DNA from: Paracoccaceae bacterium
GTDB lineage: Bacteria; Pseudomonadota; Alphaproteobacteria; Rhodobacterales; Rhodobacteraceae
Reading direction: 5' to 3'
Assembly (NCBI GenBank): GCA_009842205.1
Contig: VYFX01000079.1
Span: 38,523 to 102,522, forward strand
DNA length: 64,000 nucleotides
The notes beneath the pieces were generated by a model, which saw only the letters and a list, made by a program, of their open reading frames with translations, searched no databases and was not told the origin of the DNA. Within the stretch, counting starts at the first letter, position 1. Each line of letters begins with the position of its first letter. Position numbers and translations under genes: made by a program. Shown piece after piece: positions 28,141-36,588 of this stretch.

Positions 28141-29811
28141 TTAAGCAGCCCATCCGTATTTGAAACTGTGGATTTCAAATTGCGGATGCATTTCGGCTCC
28201 AACCAGATTGGACTTGTAGAAACGGTTAAGGTTTCTCCAATAGGGTTGAATGATTACGCCCTCGTCCTGCATGATGGTTTCCAGACGTTCCATGACTTGA
28301 CGCCGGTCATCAGCATTGCTCAATGTCAATGCCTTGCCCAGAAGGGTATCAAACTCATCACTGGCAAAGGCAGTTTCATTCCATGGACCATCGGAACGGT
28401 AAGCCAATACATAAATCTGGACACCAAGAGGTCTTGGATTCCATTCGGTCATGCTGAAAAGGTGAGTTTGCCAATCATCCCAGAAAGTACCCCCTGGCAA
28501 ATTGGTTCTCTTGACCTTGATACCGGCTTCTCTCATTTGACTGGCAATTGCATCAGCAGTTGCACTGACCCAATCGGTGTCAATTGAAATCAACTCATGT
28601 TCGAAATCAAGCATGCCTGCTGCTTCTACCATTGCCTTTGCAGCGTCCTTGTCAACAGTCAAGGGTGCTAGGGCTGCATATTCGGGATGGGAAGGAGATA
28701 CATGGTGATTTTCGGCCAATCCGCCATTGTTGTTGAAACCAAGTTCCAGACAAATGGCATTATCGACTGCCTTGGCAAAACCGGTTCGAACCCTCACGTC
28801 AGCGTAGGGCTGAACCTGAGTTCCATCCTCCATGTCTACCAAACCATCCTGACGTGATCTGCAGATCAGAGTAGCATTTGTACCAACCGAGGATCTGGTC
28901 CAGCCATCAAGTGTTTCATAAAGCTCGATAAATTCACCAGTGGCCTGATAACACATATCAAATTCATCAGCTTCAGCACCAGCAACATGGGCTGAGAAGT
29001 CCGTACCATAGTCCAGGAATTCGATGCGGTCCAGATAGGCTCCGTTACCGGCATCCCACCACTCATGATCGTTGTTTTTTACCAACACTCCCTTGACACC
29101 AACTTCAAAGGATTCAGGAAGATAGGGGCCAGTACCAATCGGATTGTCAAGCATTGTTGCACCGTCATGGGATGAATGTACTATTGCACCCGGATAATCC
29201 AACATGCCAACAATCAGAGTTATGTCGGATTGTGAGGGATTAAGTTGCACGGTATGATCATCCACAACGACGATTGCTCCATCTCGGGCAACGCCGGTAT
29301 CAGGGTCAATCAGGGTGCCCATGCGACCGGCCATTGAATTGCCTGCAACATCCTTTTCACACCAACCAGCAATGTTTCTGGCAACATCATCAGCAGTGAA
29401 ATCGTCACCATTGTTCCATTTCACACCTTTGCGTACATTCAGTGTAATCTGGGTGGCATCTTCATTGGCACTCCAACTTTCCAACAGTCTACCTTCAATA
29501 GATCCATCGGCATTAAGTTGTACAAGGTATTCCAGCCAACCACGGGTAAAATTAGCCATCTCAGACCAGTCATAGGTTCGCGGATCCTTAAGGGCTCGAA
29601 CATTCATTTGAATTCTTACGGTCCCGCCGTCCTGGATGGCCATTGCTTTAGCCTCAGGTACAGATAAGCCAATCAAGCCGTATGCGGTTGCCGAAGTAGC
29701 ACCCAGTGCGGTTGCCCTGGTCATGAACTCCCTTCGAGAGAGTTTGCCTTCAAGGCATTCCTTGGCGTACATATGTACGGCACTAGGAAACTTTTCTTTA
29801 ATTTCATTCAT
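28141..29811 (-). CDS. Peptide/nickel-type ABC transporter substrate-binding protein, Tat-exported
   Basis: A family-5 extracellular solute-binding protein (SBP_bac_5) of about 556 residues. The ATG at 29811 is chosen over the longer frame to 29847 because AGGAG lies about 8 nt upstream. The N-terminus has a twin-arginine signal, [22 protein letters not shown], so export is probably through Tat in folded form. Family landmarks are [35 protein letters not shown] and [15 protein letters not shown]. It is the first gene of the operon. The ligand could be a peptide or another small compound. Confidence 0.93.
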   Translation of the reverse strand: MNEIKEKFPSAVHMYAKECLEGKLSRREFMTRATALGATSATAYGLIGLSVPEAKAMAIQDGGTVRIQMNVRALKDPRTYDWSEMANFTRGWLEYLVQLNADGSIEGRLLESWSANEDATQITLNVRKGVKWNNGDDFTADDVARNIAGWCEKDVAGNSMAGRMGTLIDPDTGVARDGAIVVVDDHTVQLNPSQSDITLIVGMLDYPGAIVHSSHDGATMLDNPIGTGPYLPESFEVGVKGVLVKNNDHEWWDAGNGAYLDRIEFLDYGTDFSAHVAGAEADEFDMCYQATGEFIELYETLDGWTRSSVGTNATLICRSRQDGLVDMEDGTQVQPYADVRVRTGFAKAVDNAICLELGFNNNGGLAENHHVSPSHPEYAALAPLTVDKDAAKAMVEAAGMLDFEHELISIDTDWVSATADAIASQMREAGIKVKRTNLPGGTFWDDWQTHLFSMTEWNPRPLGVQIYVLAYRSDGPWNETAFASDEFDTLLGKALTLSNADDRRQVMERLETIMQDEGVIIQPYWRNLNRFYKSNLVGAEMHPQFEIHSFKYGWAA

Positions 29812-30196
29812 TAACACACTCCTATAGTTTATTTGAAGAACTGGCATTCTCTTTTATAACTTATCAATCCAATTTGCAAACAGACTCTCCAGATTCCTAA
29901 TAATTGCCTTTGAATTTCCTCCATAGTGTATTTGTGCCTTATCCGGTCAAAAAATCAGTTTTTTGTCGCTGAACAGGTTGTTGCATGGCAAGTTTATTTA
30001 TTGACCCATATCCAAATGGGTGTGCCTTTATGTCTAGATCCACAATCAGATTTTATTCGGAGGATTAAGAAAAGTTTATTGCTTGAACCAAATTAGGGTT
30101 TCTTTAACAACAATTGTTATTATCGTCCTTGCCAGGATTCTCTCAATTACAAGTATTTGGTACAGAGAGTTTTGAGGATAATGAATTAGATACTGA
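29812..30196. other. Intergenic region between the binding-protein gene and dsbB
   Basis: About 385 bp with no supported gene. It lies upstream of the minus-strand binding-protein operon, so it should carry that operon's promoter. Two small symmetric elements are visible: CCCAT/ATGGG at 30005-30020 and the perfect palindrome AACAATTGTT at 30109-30118. Either could be an operator, but there is no regulator gene nearby to link them to. Confidence 0.35.
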
Positions 30197-30673
30197 CTAC
30201 TGGTTGATTGCTTGGTAATTTCTGAAGGCCAGGATCCAGAGAGAAGCCAAAACAAGCGAGAAAACCGTATTCCAGCCAGCCATGCTGAGATTCAGGAAAC
30301 TCCACACGATTTCATCACACATGACCACTGAAATTTCTTCCGAAAAGTCTAGAATCATTCCCGTAGACAACCCCGTATCGGAAGTTGAACAACTGGCAAG
30401 ACCTTCCCACCAATCCTGTTCAACCCCCACATGGTAACCTGCCAGTATTGAACTGATGACCATAACAAGGGAACCGGTCAGAAACCAAATTTGATGTGGA
30501 CGTACGATTGAAAAGAAAAAAACCAATGGAATAATTGCGTGTGGCCATCTTTGCCAGATACAGAGGGTACATGGCTCGAAACCAAATATTTCCTGAAAAA
30601 TAAAGGCACCAAGCAACAAACCAATGGAACCAATGGTGGCCAAAAGCGCACTTTGATTTAGTACTCTGGTCAT
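30197..30673 (-). CDS. dsbB: Disulphide bond formation protein B
   Basis: A 158-residue inner-membrane protein with four predicted helices. It reoxidises a DsbA-type protein and passes the electrons to quinone. The first redox pair is in FEPCTLCIWQRWPH. The second pair is split across the periplasmic loop, in LASCSTSDTG and VVMCDEIVW. Its ATG overlaps the end of the upstream DedA-like gene by 4 bp, so translation is likely coupled. The natural partner is a DsbA such as the one encoded at 4346-5161. Confidence 0.94.
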   Translation of the reverse strand: MTRVLNQSALLATIGSIGLLLGAFIFQEIFGFEPCTLCIWQRWPHAIIPLVFFFSIVRPHQIWFLTGSLVMVISSILAGYHVGVEQDWWEGLASCSTSDTGLSTGMILDFSEEISVVMCDEIVWSFLNLSMAGWNTVFSLVLASLWILAFRNYQAINQ

Positions 30674-31245
30674 ATCAGACTTATAAATATAAACGAACCG
30701 ATCAGGACAAATACAAAAATAATCGAAAAGAAGCCCAATCTTTCTTCGATGAAGTTCTGAATTCTATCACCAAAATGCCAAAGGAGAATGGCAATCAGGA
30801 AAAATCTCAATCCTCGTGCCAAAATGCTGCAAATCACAAAAACCATGAAATTCAAGCCAGTGAATCCTGATAGGATTGTGATCACCTTATAGGGAAAGGG
30901 GGTAATTCCAGCGATGATCACCGCCCAACTGCCAAAATTTTTATAATGATCTGCAAATTGACTGTAATAGGCTTCCTTTCCGAGGGCGTTAAGAATGGGT
31001 TGTCCAATTTCATCAAACAGAAAAGCGCCTATGAAATATCCCCCTATGCCTCCCAAAACTGATGCAGCCAGGCACACACCTGCAAAATGGAAGGCTCTGG
31101 AGGGATAAGCAAGAATCATTGGTATCAATAGTACATCCGGAGGTATCGGGAAAATTGAGCTTTCAAAAAAACTCACCAGTGCCAAAAACCAGAGAGCGTA
31201 TTTTGATCCGGCTTTCTCCTTTACCTTGTAGTACAAAGTTCTCAT
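30670..31245 (-). CDS. YqaA/DedA-family membrane protein
   Basis: A 191-residue multi-pass protein with FFESSIFPIPPDVLLIPMILAYP, GGYFIGAFLFDEIG and ITPFPYKVITILSGF, all typical of the SNARE-associated/DedA superfamily, YqaA branch. DedA-superfamily proteins are implicated in lipid flipping across the inner membrane; the YqaA branch is little studied. It overlaps dsbB by 4 bp and is divergent from the membrane-protein gene at 31370. Confidence 0.9.
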   Translation of the reverse strand: MRTLYYKVKEKAGSKYALWFLALVSFFESSIFPIPPDVLLIPMILAYPSRAFHFAGVCLAASVLGGIGGYFIGAFLFDEIGQPILNALGKEAYYSQFADHYKNFGSWAVIIAGITPFPYKVITILSGFTGLNFMVFVICSILARGLRFFLIAILLWHFGDRIQNFIEERLGFFSIIFVFVLIGSFIFISLI

Positions 31246-31369
31246 TGTTATTCGTATCAGAGTAATAGGTTCAAAATTCTTCTGGTCTTTTCAGTTGGTT
31301 TTGTTCATGCAACATTTAAGATAAATATAGCAACCATGGATTTACTCCAATGAATTACGGAAAAATAAC

Positions 31370-31942
31370 TTGAATACCCAGGCTCACCTGATCATTGGTA
31401 CAGCTGCATTTGCCAAGCCAAACCGGTGGAAAATTAATCTGGCTGCCATTGCCGGGTCACTGGTACCTGATCTCTCCCTTTATGTACTATCCGTATATTA
31501 TCTATTCTTTGCTGGTGTTTCCCCGGGAATTGTATTTGGGCAAATGTATTTCTCCGATCAATGGCAAAGCATTTTTTCAGTGGACAATTCCTTTTTCGTG
31601 TGGGGGATTATTGCTGGAGCAGGTTTCTATTTTAAGAATGATGTTGTTAAAATTTTTGGATTGGCAGGATGTCTCCATCTTGCCCTGGATTTACCACTTC
31701 ATAATGATGATGGCCGGGCTCATTTTTGGCCCTTGAGTGACTGGATTTACTCCAGTCCGATCAGCTATTGGGACCCAAACCATTATGGCAATATTTTCGG
31801 TCCATTGGAAGCCATATTATGTATAATACTATGTGTCATTCTTGTTTTCAGGTTTCGTTCAATCAAAGCAAGAGCCGGCATTATTCTTCTTGGATTTCTG
31901 GAAACTTTTTTCATTTTTATGAATGTCCTCAATCCACTTTAA
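31370..31942 (+). CDS. Uncharacterised multi-pass membrane protein (YdjM-like motif pattern)
   Basis: A 190-residue hydrophobic protein with four or five predicted helices and a TTG start. The pattern AHLIIG, then GSLVPDLS, then LHLALDLPLHNDDGRAHFWPLSDW, places His and Asp residues as in the YdjM-type (metal-dependent hydrolase-like) membrane proteins. Relatives are often mislabelled as CobQ cobalamin proteins; no cobalamin context is seen here. Function unknown. It ends 52 bp before tRNA-Leu(CAA). Confidence 0.75.
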   Translation: MNTQAHLIIGTAAFAKPNRWKINLAAIAGSLVPDLSLYVLSVYYLFFAGVSPGIVFGQMYFSDQWQSIFSVDNSFFVWGIIAGAGFYFKNDVVKIFGLAGCLHLALDLPLHNDDGRAHFWPLSDWIYSSPISYWDPNHYGNIFGPLEAILCIILCVILVFRFRSIKARAGIILLGFLETFFIFMNVLNPL

Positions 31943-31994
31943 CTTAAGAACAGCACTTGAAGTTACCCACAAATGATAATATTGAAGTGTTTGG

Positions 31995-32079
31995 GCCCGA
32001 GTGGCGGAATTGGTAGACGCAGGGGACTCAAAATCCCCCGACTTCGGTCATGCGAGTTCGAGTCTCGCCTCGGGCACCA
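31995..32079 (+). tRNA. tRNA-Leu (anticodon CAA)
   Basis: An 85-nt tRNA with encoded CCA. Acceptor strands GCCCGAG (31995-32001) and CTCGGGC (32069-32075) pair fully. The anticodon arm GGGGA-CTCAAAA-TCCCC carries CAA at 32029-32031. The long variable arm (GAC-TTCG-GTC) is the class II type expected for leucine. The T arm has GTTCGAGTC. It lies upstream of the methyltransferase gene and about 1.0 kb before the intron-containing tRNA-Leu(UAA). Confidence 0.98.
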
Positions 32080-32127
32080 TCAATCTTTACCCGGATTGGT
32101 ATGATTAAATTAAGGGGAGGCTTCTAA

Positions 32128-32997
32128 ATGGCAAGTACCATGAAAAAACCTAGTAAAACTGCTGAATTGGTGTGTGCAGCTAGGGCGGGGCATACATTAC
32201 ATGAAAAAAACCCGATTTATTCTGATCCATTGGCAATTGAACTGTGCAGGGGATTTTGGAAATGGGTTGCCCAGTACAGAAGCCTGAACTGGTTCATGAT
32301 GAATATTGCTTTGAAGAAAATTTCACCAATCATTCCTGAAATTATTGTCAGGGCAAAGTTTTACCGGGAAGTCTTTGATGATTATGCACGGAACGGTTTG
32401 AAACAATTTGTCATCCTGGGTGCGGGTTATGACAGCTTACCCTACGGAGACGAGTTTCCAACCGATATTAAGGTATTTGAAATCGACCTTGAGGTAACTC
32501 AAACTGAAAAGCTGGCCAGATTGGCCCCGATAAACAAAAACAATCTGTCGCATATATCCTACCTACCAGCTGACCTTTCTGTCGAATCCCTTGACAAGGT
32601 GCTTGGCAATAGTGAATTTGATTTTTCCCAAAAAGCTCTCCTGTCATGGTTTGGGGTTACCTATTACATTCCCAAAGAAGGTTATTTGAATACCTTGCGG
32701 TTTGTGAAAGAACACCTGGCTCCGGGGTCTGCTATCATTTTCGACTTCATGCTTCCACCTGAGGATATACCCGGTGAGTGGAAAATTGTGGCTGAAAAAT
32801 GCGGTGATTTTGTAGCAAAAAGGGGAGAACCCTGGATCAACAGGATGAGCGAAAGTGATTTGATTGCTGATTTGGATGAACTTGGTTTCAATGATTCGAA
32901 AATTTTAATGCCCGATCAGATTGAGCGGGAATTTATAAACGCTGATTTTGAATTCCCTCATATAATGGGTTTTTGCTTGGCATCCGTACCGGAATAA
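32128..32997 (+). CDS. Class I SAM-dependent methyltransferase, leucine carboxyl methyltransferase-like
   Basis: A 289-residue protein of the LCMT/PPM1-like family (the TIGR00027 type). The N-terminus shows SKTAELVCAARAGHTLHEKNPIYSDPLA, which is characteristic. The SAM-binding glycine motif is FVILGAGYDSLPYG (about residues 92-105) followed by the acidic end EIDL. A later FGVTYYIPKEG motif precedes IIFDFMLPPED. The bacterial members have unknown substrates, often in secondary metabolism. It sits alone between two tRNA-Leu genes. GGGGAGG lies about 8 nt before the ATG. Confidence 0.88.
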   Translation: MASTMKKPSKTAELVCAARAGHTLHEKNPIYSDPLAIELCRGFWKWVAQYRSLNWFMMNIALKKISPIIPEIIVRAKFYREVFDDYARNGLKQFVILGAGYDSLPYGDEFPTDIKVFEIDLEVTQTEKLARLAPINKNNLSHISYLPADLSVESLDKVLGNSEFDFSQKALLSWFGVTYYIPKEGYLNTLRFVKEHLAPGSAIIFDFMLPPEDIPGEWKIVAEKCGDFVAKRGEPWINRMSESDLIADLDELGFNDSKILMPDQIEREFINADFEFPHIMGFCLASVPE

Positions 32998-33018
32998 TTC
33001 CTGAAGATGGGAATTTTT
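32996..33018 (+). terminator. Possible weak terminator after the methyltransferase gene
   Basis: AATTCC (32996-33001) pairs with GGAATT (33010-33015) and runs into five T residues (33014-33018). The stem is only six base pairs and AT-rich, so termination efficiency would be low. It begins inside the stop codon of the methyltransferase gene. Confidence 0.3.
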
Positions 33019-33114
33019 GGACATTAGTACCAAAAACACTTGAATATTATAATTGCAAACCAATAATGAGACCACTTAGGTTATAATTCCATATAACTTC
33101 CAATTGATTAAGAT

Positions 33115-33405
33115 GCGGGCGTGGCGGAATCGGTAGACGCAACGGACTTAAGGATTTGAGTGCTTTATTTGGAAACGATAAAGTAGAACTGTTCAAATTC
33201 GGGGAAGCCTTTAAAATGGTAATCCCGAGCCAAACCCTGGATCCCAGGGGAGGTGTAGAGACTAGACGGACAGCACCTAAGGTGATGAGCTAGGGTGAAG
33301 GGATAGTCCAGACCACAAACCTGTAAAGGGCAACGAAAGTTGTAGCTGGTATGAAAATCCGTGTCCCGAAAGGGAGTGGGGGTTCAAGTCCCTTCGCCCG
33401 CACCA
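33115..33405 (+). tRNA. tRNA-Leu (anticodon UAA), split by a group I intron
   Basis: Exon 1 is 33115-33149 and exon 2 is 33354-33405, giving an 87-nt mature tRNA with encoded CCA. The acceptor strands GCGGGCG (33115-33121) and CGCCCGC (33395-33401) pair fully. Joining the exons restores the anticodon arm ACGGA-CTTAAAA-TCCGT with anticodon UAA. The variable arm TCCC-GAAA-GGGA and T-loop TTCAAGT are normal. The intron sits between U34 and A35. The 3' 22 nt overlap the end of the convergent mocA-like gene. Confidence 0.97.
33150..33353 (+). ncRNA. Group I intron in tRNA-Leu(UAA), 204 nt, no homing endonuclease
   Basis: A self-splicing-type group I intron, probably subgroup IC3. Visible pairings: P1 exon CTT (33147-33149) with GAG (33158-33160), giving a U-G wobble at the splice site; P2 CTTTAT/ATAAAG (33163-33168, 33178-33183); P3 CTGTTC/GGACAG (33189-33194, 33268-33273); P4 TCGGG/CCCGA (33199-33203, 33224-33228); P5 GCC/GGT (33207-33209, 33218-33220); P6 extension CCCTGG/CCAGGG (33235-33240, 33244-33249). 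P7 lies at 33258-33264 with 33304-33309 and has a bulged A. P8 is CACC (33274-33277) with GGTG (33294-33297). A P9 hairpin has a GAAA loop (33331-33342). The last base is the omega-G at 33353. It is too short to encode a protein. Confidence 0.95.
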
Positions 33406-34019
33406 GTTTTGTTATATTCAGAAATCCATTGGTCCCAGCTTTCGGGTGTGTCAACATCGACCATGGCTTTTTCATTGTCGAGTTTGATAAGTTTCAGCAA
33501 GTCTTCATTCATGGCAATGACTTCACGTGGGCCGTTATCCCCCTTGGTGGCCATGATAGCCGGAAACAGAGATTTGGGGAACAGGACAGGGTGCCCCGGT
33601 TCCTTATACTGGTTGGTGGCTCTGATTATTTTCTCATGATGAAAATTTTCAATAAGCATATTGATGTCTGCCGTTTCAATCAGTGGCATATCCGGAAGCA
33701 GAATCAATATTCCTTCCGAAGAATGATGTGCGGCATGCAATCCGGCAATGATGGAAACTGACATTTGATTGATTCCGGAATCAGGATGTACAAGTTTTAT
33801 ACCTAGGCCATCAATTATCCTGTTTCTTGCATGCTGGTTTCTTCTGGTGACAACGATAACCTCACTGGCCATTGAGGAAAGGGCCTTTTCAGTGGTTAGC
33901 CTGAGCAAATTGGAATTACCTACTGGCATAGTCAGTTTATCCTTACCAGCCATTCTTGAGGAAAGACCGGCAGCAGGTATGATGATCGTTACCCAGTTAT
34001 GATTGCCCTGATTGTTCAT
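33384..34019 (-). CDS. MocA/MobA-like nucleotidyltransferase
   Basis: A 211-residue NTP-transferase-fold protein. The nucleotide-binding signature is IIPAAGLSSRMAGKDKLTMP (about residues 13-32). ILLPDMPLIET holds the metal-binding aspartate, and GHPVLFPKSLFPAI matches the MocA family. MocA makes molybdopterin cytosine dinucleotide for xanthine-dehydrogenase-type enzymes, but no such enzyme lies nearby, so the substrate is uncertain. The last residues (AGEGT) and the TGA stop are encoded antisense to the acceptor and T arms of tRNA-Leu(UAA). Confidence 0.85.
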   Translation of the reverse strand: MNNQGNHNWVTIIIPAAGLSSRMAGKDKLTMPVGNSNLLRLTTEKALSSMASEVIVVTRRNQHARNRIIDGLGIKLVHPDSGINQMSVSIIAGLHAAHHSSEGILILLPDMPLIETADINMLIENFHHEKIIRATNQYKEPGHPVLFPKSLFPAIMATKGDNGPREVIAMNEDLLKLIKLDNEKAMVDVDTPESWDQWISEYNKTGAGEGT

Positions 34020-34174
34020 ATATTGCCATTTAGGTTTCGAATATTAACAGAGTTGAGTTTAGGGTATCACATGTTTTCCACAATCAAATTTAGCAATTCA
34101 AAAAATTTGGTTGAATTCTTGCGGAATAATCAGGAAAGGTAAGGGTAATAAATACTAGTAGATAGGCGAAGCAT

Positions 34175-36586
34175 ATGAAACGAAATTACAGGGTTGTTGT
34201 GATCGGTGGAGGAGTCGTGGGTACCTCCGTCCTTTATCATTTGGCAAAATTTGGATGGAGCGACTGTTGTCTCTTGGAAAGATCGGTTTTAGCGGCAGGT
34301 TCCTCATGGCATGCTGCGGGTGGTGTACACCCGATTAATGCTGATCCGAATATGGCGGCTCTACAGGCTTATACTATCGATTTGCTTCATGAAATCGAAA
34401 AAGAATCAGAAGAACCAATAGGGTATCACATGGAAGGAGGCGTTACCATCGCTTGTGCTCCAGAACGGTGGGAATGGCTATTGTCCCGATACAGAATTTT
34501 CCAGACAATTGGGATCGAGGATTCCCGTCTGATGACCAGAGATGAAATCAAGGATCTACATCCCTTCATGAATGTCGATGATGTGGCAGGGGGATTGTGG
34601 ACTGATCGGGAAGGTTTTGTTGATACCACGGGAACTGTCAGGGGGTATGCTTCTGCTGCCAAAAAACGGGGTGCTGACGTAATCGAGAATAACAGGGTAC
34701 TCGAATTGATCCAAAGGCCTGACAATAGCTGGGAAGTAGTAACCGAAAAGGGAACAATTTATGCAGAGCATGTAATTAATGCTGCCGGTTTGTGGGCCAA
34801 GCAGGTTGGTAGAATGGTGGGTTTGGAACTGCCGGTTTCCCCACTCAAGCACCATTATTTCATTACGGATTCGATACCTGAACTTGCAGATGGCAGCATG
34901 AATATCTGCGCATCGGTAGACCCGGAAGGATTTACCTATTCTCGTCGGGATCAGGACGGCATGCTGGTTGGATTTTATGAACTGGAGCATGAACATTGGT
35001 GCATGGATGGTGCGCCGTGGAATTACGGTATGGAGTTGTTTGAACCTGATGTGGATAGGATATCAGACGAGCTGGACTGGGCCATAAGAAGATATCCGGT
35101 ATTGGGAAGGGTTGGGGTAAAGACCTGGATCCATGGAGCATTTACCTTCTCACCCGATGGAAATCCACTGGTGGGACCGGTAAGGGAAGTACCTAATTAC
35201 TGGTTGGCCTGTGGGGTCATGGCCGGGTTCCTGCAAGGTGGTGGTGTTGGCAAGACCCTTGCTGAATGGATAATTCATGGGGAACCTGAAACGGATCCTT
35301 GGGCCATGGATATTGGCAGGTATGGTAAATTTGCCAGTAATAGGGAGTACATAAAACAAACAACCGGTCAGTTTTATTCCCGCAGGTTTGTCATGACTTA
35401 TCCCAATGAACAATTGTGGGGTGGTCGCCCGCTCAAAACTTCACCAAGCTATAACGAGATGACCAAAAACGGTGCCAGGTGGGGTGAAAGTTGGGGAATG
35501 GAAGTACCCATCTTTTTCGGGCCACGGGAATTCGAGGAAATACCAACACTCAGAAGGTCGAATGCATTTGATATTGTATCGGAAGAATGCAAGGCATCTC
35601 GAAACCAGGTTGGGCTTTTGGATATATCGGGATATTCACGATTCAAGGTAACGGGTATCAATGCAAGGAAATGGCTTGACTGGATGTTTGCCAGCAGGTT
35701 ACCCGAAAAAGGACGTTGTCGACTGGCACCTGCCCTAGCCAAATCTGGCCGCTTGATGGGTGATCTGGTCGTGTTGAACTGGGATGATGATGAGTGGTGG
35801 ATAATGGGTAGCTATTATCTACGGGAATGGCACATGAGATGGTTTACCCAAAACCACATGGAGAATGTTGATGTGACAGACATTTCCGATGCCACTTTGG
35901 GCTTTTCCATTTTCGGTCCAAAGTCTCGGGAATTGCTTCAAATGGTTGCCGACAAGGATGTTTCGAATGAAAAATTCCCCTTCATGGGACTGGAATCGCT
36001 TGATATTGGATTGATCAGGACCAAAACTGCCAGAGTAACCGTAACCGGTGAATTGGGTTATGAAATAAATTGTGCGGCAGTTGATCACCTGACACTTTAC
36101 AACATCCTGAAGAATGCTTGTGATAAAATCGGGGGCAGGGAAGTCGGGTTCTATGCCGTGGGTTCCTTGCGTTTGGAGAAGAGCTTTGGAATTTGGAGTG
36201 CTGAATTCCGAAACGAATATACCCCTGGGGAAGCTGGTGTTACCAGGTGGATTGATTTTGACAAGGGAGATTTTATCGGCCGATCAGCGGCTTTGGAGGA
36301 ATCCAAGGGAACTCCAAAACGAAGTTTGGTAACCTTGGAAGTCAAGACCGAAAATTCTGATGCTACTGGGTATGAGCCCATATGGCATGGATCAAGAAGA
36401 GTTGGATTTATTACCTCTGGTGGATACGGTCACACAATTCAAAAAAGTCTGGCCATGGGCTATGTCGATACGGAATTCTCAGAATCTGGAACCAAATTGA
36501 CAACCCATATCATCAGTGAGGAATTTCCGGCCGAGGTCATCAAGCCCTCGCCCCATGATCCGATGGGTAAAAGAATGAGAAGTTAA
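34175..36586 (+). CDS. Dimethylglycine/sarcosine dehydrogenase-like FAD enzyme with GcvT domain
   Basis: An 803-residue protein built like dimethylglycine dehydrogenase. An N-terminal DAO domain (about 1-370) has VVVIGGGVVGTSVLYHLA for FAD. SSWHAAGG holds the histidine that binds FAD covalently in the mammalian enzyme. An FAO_M-like linker precedes the GcvT folate-binding domain (about 430-690) and GcvT C-terminal barrel (to 800). The family oxidises N-methyl groups and transfers the one-carbon unit to tetrahydrofolate. No glycine riboswitch was seen upstream. A secreted sugar dehydrogenase gene starts 2 bp after it. Confidence 0.92.
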   Translation: MKRNYRVVVIGGGVVGTSVLYHLAKFGWSDCCLLERSVLAAGSSWHAAGGVHPINADPNMAALQAYTIDLLHEIEKESEEPIGYHMEGGVTIACAPERWEWLLSRYRIFQTIGIEDSRLMTRDEIKDLHPFMNVDDVAGGLWTDREGFVDTTGTVRGYASAAKKRGADVIENNRVLELIQRPDNSWEVVTEKGTIYAEHVINAAGLWAKQVGRMVGLELPVSPLKHHYFITDSIPELADGSMNICASVDPEGFTYSRRDQDGMLVGFYELEHEHWCMDGAPWNYGMELFEPDVDRISDELDWAIRRYPVLGRVGVKTWIHGAFTFSPDGNPLVGPVREVPNYWLACGVMAGFLQGGGVGKTLAEWIIHGEPETDPWAMDIGRYGKFASNREYIKQTTGQFYSRRFVMTYPNEQLWGGRPLKTSPSYNEMTKNGARWGESWGMEVPIFFGPREFEEIPTLRRSNAFDIVSEECKASRNQVGLLDISGYSRFKVTGINARKWLDWMFASRLPEKGRCRLAPALAKSGRLMGDLVVLNWDDDEWWIMGSYYLREWHMRWFTQNHMENVDVTDISDATLGFSIFGPKSRELLQMVADKDVSNEKFPFMGLESLDIGLIRTKTARVTVTGELGYEINCAAVDHLTLYNILKNACDKIGGREVGFYAVGSLRLEKSFGIWSAEFRNEYTPGEAGVTRWIDFDKGDFIGRSAALEESKGTPKRSLVTLEVKTENSDATGYEPIWHGSRRVGFITSGGYGHTIQKSLAMGYVDTEFSESGTKLTTHIISEEFPAEVIKPSPHDPMGKRMRS

Positions 36587-36588
36587 GA

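Noticed and set aside
33150..33353. CRISPR, IS element or pseudogene as explanation for the tRNA insert
   Set aside because: No repeats, no transposase and no target duplication. The sequence folds as a group I intron and ends in omega-G.
34020..34174. Possible glycine riboswitch before the GcvT-domain gene
   Set aside because: The 155-bp leader lacks the conserved glycine-aptamer segments and any strong stem.
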